A stretch of 6,036 nucleotides of DNA from Pseudomonadota bacterium (GTDB lineage Bacteria; Pseudomonadota; Gammaproteobacteria; Burkholderiales; Burkholderiaceae_F). Each line of letters opens with the position of its first letter. Position 1 is the first letter of the stretch. Made by a program: the position numbers and the translations under genes. Of this stretch, positions 1 through 6,036 are shown piece by piece. Under the pieces are notes generated by a model. It searched no databases, was not told the origin of the DNA, and saw only the letters and a list, made by a program, of their open reading frames with translations. The stretch is taken from positions 1 to 6,036 of the forward strand of contig JAEZVV010000143.1 in the NCBI GenBank assembly GCA_023443095.1, given 5' to 3'.

Positions 1-3000
1 GCCCTCGGCGAAGATGTCGCGGAAGTCCAGGCTCAGGCGGCGGGTGATCGACTGCAGAGAAAACAGTGACAGCAGCCGGGCCGCGCCCGACTCGATCTTG
101 AGGAACTGGCCGCGGTCGATCTCGAGCGCAAGCTTGCCGTCGAGCGAGGGGTAGTTGATCGACAGCGGCGAGCCGCGCCACGACAGATCGCCTTCGATCT
201 TGCCGTTGCCGCCCTTGAGGGCGTCCTTGACGCCGAGGCGGTCGAGCAGCCCGCCGGCGTTTTTGATCTCGAGCTGCAGGCCGAGCGACATCTTGCGCGT
301 GCTGGCCCCCGGCTCCAGCGCCCACTGCCCGCTGGCGCTGAGCGTGGCGTCGGGGTTGCTGATCGAGAGCTTCTGCAGCTTCCACGTTGCCGTGTGTTCC
401 GAGCCGGTGTTGATCGCCGCGATTTCGAGCTGGCCCAGGCGGCGCGAACCCATCGCGAAATCGTCGGCGCTGATTTCGATCGCCGGCAGGCGCGAGGGCG
501 ACGCGTTGTCGAGCGCCTTGGTCACCTCGTCGCGCGCGTCGTCGGGGATCAGCAGGCGGGTAAAGCGGGCCTGCAGCCGGCCTTCGCGGGTTCCGGCGGC
601 GGGCCGCCAGTTGACGGCGCCCGAGACCAGGTCCGACGCGATGTTGGCGTTCCAGCTGCCGTCCGCGGTGTGGGTGGCGCCCAGCACCACGTTGTCGAAG
701 GACTTGCCGCCGACCACCATTTCCCGCGCGCGCAGCGCCACCAGGTCGAGCTTGAACTCGTCGCTCGCGCCGCGGCGGGCCGCGGCTGCCGGCGGCGCTG
801 TCAGGCTGCTGGCAAGCGGCAGCCAGGCGTCGAGGTCGAGCCGCTTGAAGTTGGCGTTGAGGCTGACACCGTAGGTCGGCAGGACGGCGCTGTCGCCGAG
901 CGCGATCGAGCCGCGCGACAGCGTCATCTGCGGGCCCCGGCGCAGGCGCTCGAACGCGAGGTCGAGCATGGCGCCCAGGCTGACGCGGATCTCGTCGGCC
1001 TCCATTCCGTTGACCACCGTCGGCACTCGGGCAATGCGCAGCGGCCAGGCTTCGCTGGCGGGCTTGCGCAGCGGCGGCGGCAAGGCCAGGGCCAGGCCGA
1101 CCAGGTCGCTGTCGGCGCGCAGCGTCATGGTCGAGCCGCGCAAGTCGAGGCGGGCGGAATAGCGGGACTCGCCCTGGGCGCGTTCGAGCACGCGCGCCAG
1201 CGTCTCGTTGGTATTGGCGCTGCGCAGTCCGGCCGCGCTCAGGCGTCCGTTGAGCGTCAGCGCGATGCTGCCGTCGGCTCCGGTGTTTGCTTCGAGCTTG
1301 CCCGGCCCGCCCAAAAATGCCAGTGCCACGCCCGGGCTGCGGACGCTGTTTTCGGTGAAGCTGATCGGGCCGCTGGCGCGGGTGAAGGGTGGCACACCGC
1401 CCGCCAGCACCAGGTCGTTGCCCTGCAGGTTGAGGGTGCCGGCCACCTTGGTGGTTTCGGTGTGGGCGAGCGGAATGTCGAGCTTGAGGTCGAGCCGGGC
1501 CGGTCCGCGCGCTTCGGCGCCGTCGAGGAAATGGCCGAGCCAGCCGCTCACCGGGCTGCTGCTGGTGAAGCGCAGCATGGAGGCGAGCGGTCCAGCGACC
1601 TGGCCATTGACCAGGACTTGGGCGTTGGCGGCGAGCGAAGGGATGCGCGCCGACACGTGGCTCAGCTGCAGGCCCAGCACCTGGCCGTGAGTGGCGCGGA
1701 TGTCGAGCGCGGCGCGTTCGAACACGAGGCTGCCGTCGATATCTTGTAGCGCCGGCCACAACTCGCTCGCAACGAAATGGCCGGCCTCGTCGCGGCGGCC
1801 GCTCGGGACGTAGTCGAGCGTGACATCCGCCACCTTGGCCGCGACCCGGAAATCGCCCTGCGCCGGATCGGTGTAGGGGAAGTCGGCCAGGCGTCCGCGC
1901 AAGCGCCAGGTGCCGTCGCTGGCGCGGCCGGCGCGCAGGGCCTGTTCGAGCCAGGCCACGGTGTCGTGCCCGGCCACCAGCGGGACGTATTTGTGGACGG
2001 CGGCCGCTTCGGCGCGCAGGACGCGGCCGGCCAGGTCGACCGAGCCGGCGCCGCCGGTGTTGCGCCAGCTGCCGCTGGCCGTGACGTCGGCGTCGGCATT
2101 GCGGGCGCTCGCCGATTCGAGACGGACTTCGAGCTGGGGCTGGACCGTCCAGCGGATGTCGGCGTCGAGCTCGGAAAAAGCCAGGCGCGGGTCATCGAAG
2201 ATGCCGGGGAACTCGAGGCTGGCGTTGCGGCTGGCGAGCACGAGTTTGCCGCCAGCCTGGGTGGCGTCGACCTGGCCGCTCAGCTGGCTGAAACCGGGCA
2301 GACCATGGTCGCGCTCGTCGGTCTGGCGGCCCAGACCGCTGAACCCGGTCTTGATCGAATACGCCGTGGGCGCGGCCAGCGGCCCGCTCCATTGCGCCTT
2401 GAGTTCGGTCAGCTCGCCGCTGACCCGGTGTTCGCCCAGGGCTGCGCGCGCCTCGGCAGCCAGGGGCAGGTGCGGCAGCAGGGCGGTCAGTGCGTCGAGC
2501 GCGAGCCGATTGGCGCTGAACTCGGTGCGCGCCGGCTGGGTGGTGGTGGCGGCGGCCAGTTTCAGGCCGAGGTCGGCGGGACCGAAGAGCAGGCCGGTGC
2601 GGGTCCGGAACTCGATCCCGCTGGCGCCGAAGCTCTCTTCGCCCGCGCGGCGGGACTGGCTCAGCCGCCCGCGCAGGTAATCCAGCTGCAGCGGCTCGAG
2701 CTCGGGCGCGAGGCGCAGGTCGACGTCGCTCAAGGCGAGGTCGGCCGCGACCCGGTCGATCGCCATGCGGTCGAAGTCGAGCCAGGCACGCGCCGCGCCG
2801 CGGGCGCGGCTCAGCTGCCACGGCAGCTCGAGCGCTGACGCCACCCGCGCCAGGTCGAGATCGTCGACCTGGGCGTAGACCTTGCCTTGCCACTGGTGGT
2901 AGTCGGCCGCCGGTTCGAAAGGCGAGTGACTGAAACGCCCGCGCAGGTCGATCGGCGCAGCCAGGTCGGCCGGCGGCACGGCTTGCAGGCCGAAACTCCA

Positions 3001-3747
3001 GCCGGTCAGGCCGGACTCGAACAAGAGTTCGACCCGGGACAGTTGCAGCCCGGGCCCGGTGCGATCGGGGCGTTCGTCACGGTAGTCGAGGCTGGCGTCG
3101 GCGACCATCACCCGGCCCTGAGCCAGCAGCCACTCGAGCGGTCGCCGGTCGCCGCTGGGAGCGCTGGCGTCGAAGCTGAAGCCGGCGATCTCGAAGCGGC
3201 TGTCGCTCAGGCGGCGGATCGATACCTGCGGCGACTGCACCACCAGCGACACAAAGGTCGGCGAGACCCGCACCAGGCTGGTCCACGACAAGGTGGCGTC
3301 GAGCTGCGGCAGTTCGAGCCCGGTCCGCCCGCGGTCCGAGGCGATGTGAACCTGCTCGAGCGAGAAATGCGGGTTGAGGCTGTCCCAGCCGGCGCGGATG
3401 CGGCCGATCGAAATCGCGGTTCCGGTGGCGCGGCTGGCGATGGCTTCGATCGCCGGGCGGAACTGGTCGATCCGCGGCAGGATCCACCAGCGGGTCGCCA
3501 GGATCACGGCGCCAAAGACGAAATACGCCAGCACCAGCAGGATGAAGAGGGCGCGCAGGCCGCGCCGCAGCCAGCGCACGAAACCCAGGCCGAAGCGGCG
3601 CGCGAGCGAGCGCTCGCTGCGTTCGACGATGTCTTCCAGCGCTTGTTCGGCTTCGAGTTCGAGCGCTTCGATACGTGCCAGGGCCGCCTTGCCAGGGTGG
3701 GGGGCGGAGGCGACCGCAACGTCGGTCGAATCGGGCTGGTCGTGCAT
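1..3747 (-). CDS. yhdP: YhdP family AsmA-like envelope protein (TIGR02099 type), 3' end cut by the window edge
   Basis: This is a continuous frame of 1249 codons from ATG at 3747-3745 to the left edge, with no stop. Residues 1-65 are polar and charged and probably cytoplasmic. Residues about 66-85 form one hydrophobic segment (core FILLVLAYFVFGAVILA) followed by RWW, a signal anchor with the rest in the periplasm. Residues about 115-150 (IRAGWDSLNPHFSLEQV, then LELPQLDATLSW) match the AsmA-like N-terminal pattern. About 610-690 (WRLRGRLADFPYTD, GDFRVAAKVADVTLDY, then WPALQDIDGSLVF) resembles the DUF3971/YhdP core. The long alternating LxLxL, LDL and GxL stretches fit a beta-strand groove. The end (GQFLKIESGAARLL, then RRLSLDFRDIFAEG, residues 1213-1249) is the conserved YhdP C-terminal motif. 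E. coli YhdP has about 1266 residues, so perhaps 100-150 are missing here. In E. coli, YhdP, TamB and YdbH act redundantly in phospholipid transport to the outer membrane; the same role here is inferred. The start is the only ATG after the upstream in-frame TAG (3852-3850). No good Shine-Dalgarno sequence precedes it. Confidence 0.93.
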   Translation of the reverse strand, partial: MHDQPDSTDVAVASAPHPGKAALARIEALELEAEQALEDIVERSERSLARRFGLGFVRWLRRGLRALFILLVLAYFVFGAVILATRWWILPRIDQFRPAIEAIASRATGTAISIGRIRAGWDSLNPHFSLEQVHIASDRGRTGLELPQLDATLSWTSLVRVSPTFVSLVVQSPQVSIRRLSDSRFEIAGFSFDASAPSGDRRPLEWLLAQGRVMVADASLDYRDERPDRTGPGLQLSRVELLFESGLTGWSFGLQAVPPADLAAPIDLRGRFSHSPFEPAADYHQWQGKVYAQVDDLDLARVASALELPWQLSRARGAARAWLDFDRMAIDRVAADLALSDVDLRLAPELEPLQLDYLRGRLSQSRRAGEESFGASGIEFRTRTGLLFGPADLGLKLAAATTTQPARTEFSANRLALDALTALLPHLPLAAEARAALGEHRVSGELTELKAQWSGPLAAPTAYSIKTGFSGLGRQTDERDHGLPGFSQLSGQVDATQAGGKLVLASRNASLEFPGIFDDPRLAFSELDADIRWTVQPQLEVRLESASARNADADVTASGSWRNTGGAGSVDLAGRVLRAEAAAVHKYVPLVAGHDTVAWLEQALRAGRASDGTWRLRGRLADFPYTDPAQGDFRVAAKVADVTLDYVPSGRRDEAGHFVASELWPALQDIDGSLVFERAALDIRATHGQVLGLQLSHVSARIPSLAANAQVLVNGQVAGPLASMLRFTSSSPVSGWLGHFLDGAEARGPARLDLKLDIPLAHTETTKVAGTLNLQGNDLVLAGGVPPFTRASGPISFTENSVRSPGVALAFLGGPGKLEANTGADGSIALTLNGRLSAAGLRSANTNETLARVLERAQGESRYSARLDLRGSTMTLRADSDLVGLALALPPPLRKPASEAWPLRIARVPTVVNGMEADEIRVSLGAMLDLAFERLRRGPQMTLSRGSIALGDSAVLPTYGVSLNANFKRLDLDAWLPLASSLTAPPAAAARRGASDEFKLDLVALRAREMVVGGKSFDNVVLGATHTADGSWNANIASDLVSGAVNWRPAAGTREGRLQARFTRLLIPDDARDEVTKALDNASPSRLPAIEISADDFAMGSRRLGQLEIAAINTGSEHTATWKLQKLSISNPDATLSASGQWALEPGASTRKMSLGLQLEIKNAGGLLDRLGVKDALKGGNGKIEGDLSWRGSPLSINYPSLDGKLALEIDRGQFLKIESGAARLLSLFSLQSITRRLSLDFRDIFAEG

Positions 3748-3915
3748 GAAGCGGGCCGCAAGGGCGGGCGGAGTAGGGCAAACGGCCGCGCAGGGCGGGT
3801 ACTTACAATGCCGGCCAACAGGCGCAGCATAAGTGGCCGCGATGGGTGGCTACACGGGCCGGATGACTCTAACACAGGGAAATTCCGCAAGGCCGGGATC
3901 GCGCCCCACGGGCTC
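3748..3915. promoter_or_regulatory. Divergent yhdP-glnE intergenic region
   Basis: This 168-base spacer separates the two divergent start codons, so promoters for both genes should lie in it or just inside the flanking coding ends. It is slightly less GC-rich than the genes, mainly around 3801-3810 and 3866-3890. On the plus strand TACAAT at 3804-3809 resembles a -10 box. On the minus strand TGTAAG (3807-3802) and TAGAGT (3871-3866) are weaker -10-like hexamers. None has a convincing -35 box at 16-18 bases. I see no sigma-54 type GG-N10-GC element, no NtrC-like dyad, no riboswitch and no terminator hairpin. No good Shine-Dalgarno sequence precedes either start codon. The function is inferred from position only. 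Confidence 0.5.
3804..3809 (+). promoter_or_regulatory. Possible -10 box for glnE
   Basis: The hexamer TACAAT matches the sigma-70 -10 consensus at five of six positions and sits in one of the few AT-richer patches of the spacer, about 107 bases before the chosen glnE start. The bases at the expected -35 position (around 3780-3786, AAACGGC) do not resemble TTGACA, and there is no extended -10 TG. If it is used, transcription would begin near 3815, giving a leader of about 100 bases and ruling out the in-frame ATG at 3808. The call is weak. Confidence 0.2.
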
Positions 3916-6036
3916 ATGCAAACACACGACCAAGGTCTTGCCCGCAGCGCGTCGCGCGCGGCTCTTGCCGAACTGCCGGCGCTTTCCTCCTACGTCCAGC
4001 GCACCCTGATCGGCGAATGGCGCGACGTCGACGAGACGACCCGCCTCGAGCGCCTGGCCGAACTGGCGGCCGAACCCTGGAGCGCGGCGCGCATGCAGGC
4101 CGAGCTGGCGGCACGAGAGCCCGGCCCCGAAGCCCTGCTGCCGGCGCTGCGCCGCCTGCGGCGCCGGGTGATGCTGAGCCTGATCGCGCGCGACGCCACC
4201 GGCGCCGCCGACCTGGCCGAGGTGATCACCACTACCAGCGACCTCGCCGAAATCGCGGTGCAGGAGACCGTTGCGACCTATGCGCGCGAACTGGCTGCCA
4301 TCCACGGCGTGCCGACCTCCGAATCCGGCGTGCCGCAGGACCTGCTGGTGGTGGGCATGGGCAAGCTCGGCGGGCGCGAGTTGAACGTCAGCTCCGACAT
4401 CGACCTGATCTTCGTCTACGACGAGGCGGGCGAATGCCAGGCCACGCCGGACTATCCCAACCCGCGCCGGCGGCTGAGCAACCACGAGTTCTTCGACCGC
4501 CTCGGCAAACGCGTGATCCCGGCGATCTCGGACTTCACCGCCGACGGCTTCGTGTTCCGGGTCGACATGCGGCTGCGCCCCAACGGTGATTCCGGCCCGC
4601 TGGTGGTCTCCAACGCCATGCTCGAGGAGTACCTGGTGGTGCAGGGCCGAGACTGGGAGCGTTTTGCCTGGCTGAAGGGCCGGGTGGTGAGCGCACCGGT
4701 GTTTGCCAGCCCGGACCAGTTCGCCGAGCAGGAAAAGGCGCTGGCTGACCTGATCCGCCCCTTCGTGTTCCGCAAATACCTCGATTTCGGCGCGATCGCC
4801 GCGCTCACCGACCTGCACGCGTTGATCCGCGCCGAAACCGCGCGCCGCAGCGCCGGGCGCGAAGACCGCGGCATCAACGTCAAGCTCGGCCGCGGCGGCA
4901 TCCGCGAGATCGAGTTCATCACCCAGACCTTCCAGGTAATCCGCGGCGGGCGCGAACCGCGGCTGCGCGGCAAGAAGACGCTGGTCATGCTGGCCCGGCT
5001 CGCCGACCTGGGCGTGTTGAGTCAACGCGCCAGCCAGCGCCTGCGCGAGGCCTACGTCTTCCTGCGCAATCTCGAACACGCGCTGCAATACGTCGACGAC
5101 GCCCAGACCCACATGTTGCCGCCCGAGCCGGAGGCGCAGGCTCGGGTTGCGCGCCTGCTCGGCCTGGCGCCGGACGAGCTGCTGGCCCGTCTGAACGAGA
5201 CCCGCGAGTTCGTCGCCGCCACCTTCGATTCGATCTTCCTGGCCGCGGACCACGCCGAGGCCGAGATCGAAGCCCTGCCGCTCGCCTGGGACTCGGCCGA
5301 GACCGATGCGGCCGCTCCGCTCGCGGCCCAGCTCGCCGAGCTGGGTTACACCAGCCCGCAGGAGACCGCGCAGAAGGTGCTGGCCCTGATGGGCTCGCGC
5401 ACCGTCAACGCGGTCAGCGAAACCGCCCGCTCGCGCCTGGCCACCCTGCTGCAACGGGTGATCCGGCGCGCCGCCGATTACGCCTCGGTGCCCGAACATT
5501 CGGTCAGCGCCGACGAGGTGCTGGCGCGTTACCTGCGCCTGTCCGAAGTGATCGCCGGCCGCAGCACCTATATCGCCCTCCTCAACCAGTATCCACAAGT
5601 GGCGGCGCGGGTCGGTCGGCTGCTGGCGGCCAGCCGCTGGGCCACCGACTATCTGGTGCGCCAGCCCATCCTGCTCGACGAGCTGATCGACGAGCGCCTG
5701 GCCGGGCTCGACAACGAGTCGCCGGTCGACTGGAGCGAATGGGCGGCCGGGGTGCGCGAGCAGCTGCTGGAAGCGGCCGACGACCAGGAGCGGCAGATGA
5801 ACCTGCTGCGCGACGCCCACCACGCCCAGATCTTCCGCCTGCTGGTGGCCGACCTCGACGGCCGGCTCACGGTCGAGCGGCTGGCCGACCAGCTCTCGGC
5901 GCTGGCCGACGCGGTGCTGAGCATCGTCATCGAACAGGCCTGGGCCACGGTGGCCCGGCGCCACCGCGAGGTGCCGCGCTTCGCCGTGGTCGCCTACGGC
6001 AAGCTGGGCGGCAAGGAGCTGGGCTACGCCTCCGAC
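3916..6036 (+). CDS. glnE: Bifunctional glutamine synthetase adenylyltransferase/adenylyl-removing enzyme GlnE, 3' end cut by the window edge
   Basis: GlnE attaches AMP to glutamine synthetase (inactivating it) and removes it by phosphorolysis, under control of PII protein and glutamine. It is cytoplasmic. The visible 707 codons cover the adenylyl-removing domain, the central region and the start of the adenylyltransferase domain. In the first domain, GMGKLGGRELNVSSDIDLIF (147-166) holds the metal-binding pair D161/D163, and FRVDMRLRP (214-222) gives the third aspartate, D217. GRDWERFAWLKGR (244-256) and KLGRGGIREIEF (323-334) are further family motifs. The second nucleotidyltransferase motif YGKLGGKELGYASD (694-707) ends at D707, the first aspartate of its catalytic pair, exactly at the edge. 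The E. coli protein has 946 residues with these aspartates near 173 and 701, so about a quarter is missing and the spacing is normal. ATG 3916 gives a comparable N-terminus (MQTHDQGLARSASRALAELP). ATG 3808 is in frame and would add 36 residues of unlikely composition. All visible catalytic residues are intact. Confidence 0.97.
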   Translation, partial: MQTHDQGLARSASRAALAELPALSSYVQRTLIGEWRDVDETTRLERLAELAAEPWSAARMQAELAAREPGPEALLPALRRLRRRVMLSLIARDATGAADLAEVITTTSDLAEIAVQETVATYARELAAIHGVPTSESGVPQDLLVVGMGKLGGRELNVSSDIDLIFVYDEAGECQATPDYPNPRRRLSNHEFFDRLGKRVIPAISDFTADGFVFRVDMRLRPNGDSGPLVVSNAMLEEYLVVQGRDWERFAWLKGRVVSAPVFASPDQFAEQEKALADLIRPFVFRKYLDFGAIAALTDLHALIRAETARRSAGREDRGINVKLGRGGIREIEFITQTFQVIRGGREPRLRGKKTLVMLARLADLGVLSQRASQRLREAYVFLRNLEHALQYVDDAQTHMLPPEPEAQARVARLLGLAPDELLARLNETREFVAATFDSIFLAADHAEAEIEALPLAWDSAETDAAAPLAAQLAELGYTSPQETAQKVLALMGSRTVNAVSETARSRLATLLQRVIRRAADYASVPEHSVSADEVLARYLRLSEVIAGRSTYIALLNQYPQVAARVGRLLAASRWATDYLVRQPILLDELIDERLAGLDNESPVDWSEWAAGVREQLLEAADDQERQMNLLRDAHHAQIFRLLVADLDGRLTVERLADQLSALADAVLSIVIEQAWATVARRHREVPRFAVVAYGKLGGKELGYASD

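Noticed and set aside
394..2838. Two long plus-strand open frames (394-1749 and 1777-2838) opposite yhdP
   Set aside because: They share the codon register of yhdP on the other strand and encode low-complexity Gly/Ala/Gln/Arg/Val-rich sequence with no recognisable domain. The yhdP frame is continuous and has clear family motifs, so these are mirror frames of GC-rich coding DNA.
1662..2893. Minus-strand open frames of 177 and 233 codons (1662-2195 and 2192-2893) overlapping by four bases like an operon
   Set aside because: Both lie in a shifted frame within yhdP, and their products are dominated by Arg, Pro, Ala and Ser, as expected from out-of-frame reading. The overlap is coincidental.
3605..3618. 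Perfect 14-base palindrome AGCGAGCGCTCGCT, possible operator
   Set aside because: It lies inside the yhdP coding sequence and encodes part of the run SERSLA with ordinary codons. GC-rich coding DNA readily makes such short palindromes, and no second copy is seen near the promoters.
1..3747. Many scattered copies of short words such as GGTCGAG and CAGGTCGAG, suggesting a dispersed repeat
   Set aside because: On the coding strand they read CTCGACCTG and similar, that is Leu-Asp-Leu in the repeated beta strands of yhdP with preferred codons. Spacing is irregular and there is no repeat unit at DNA level.
3504..3917. Minus-strand open frame of 137 codons spanning the intergenic region and the yhdP start
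   Set aside because: It is out of frame with yhdP, has a Pro/Ser/Arg-rich product with no motif, and would span the spacer expected to hold the promoters. The yhdP frame has the anchor segment and family sequence in the overlap.
4017..4589. Plus-strand 190-codon frame inside glnE
   Set aside because: It is a frame-shifted, Arg/Ala/Gly-rich shadow of glnE. The in-frame glnE product across the same bases carries the catalytic GxLGGxE and DxD motifs.

Overview
The window is chromosomal DNA of high GC content (roughly two thirds or more by eye). It carries parts of two large housekeeping genes that diverge from a short central spacer. Both reading frames use mostly G or C at the third codon position. 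The protein sequences look proteobacterial, and a large YhdP-family gene diverging from glnE suggests a betaproteobacterium of the order Burkholderiales, possibly a Massilia-like Oxalobacteraceae. That placement is inferred from general family knowledge and was not tested by a search.

Layout: positions 1-3747, minus strand, hold 1249 codons of a YhdP/TIGR02099-type AsmA-like envelope protein. It starts inside the window and runs off the left edge, still open, inside a conserved C-terminal motif. Positions 3748-3915 are the divergent intergenic region, which should hold the promoters of both genes. Positions 3916-6036, plus strand, hold the first 707 codons of glnE, the bifunctional glutamine synthetase adenylyltransferase/adenylyl-removing enzyme. 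The right edge cuts it within the active-site motif of the second nucleotidyltransferase domain.

The two genes have no obvious shared pathway. GlnE acts in the cytoplasm on glutamine synthetase in nitrogen control. YhdP-type proteins are anchored in the inner membrane and span the periplasm, and are linked to lipid transport to the outer membrane. Their adjacency looks like conserved gene order rather than a functional unit.

I found no RNA gene, mobile element, CRISPR array, tandem repeat or clear terminator, and no sign of an undescribed system. The many long open frames antisense to the two genes are explained by high GC content. The points worth a second look concern start-site choice, the long N-terminal segment of the YhdP-like protein, and the risk of miscalled genes.
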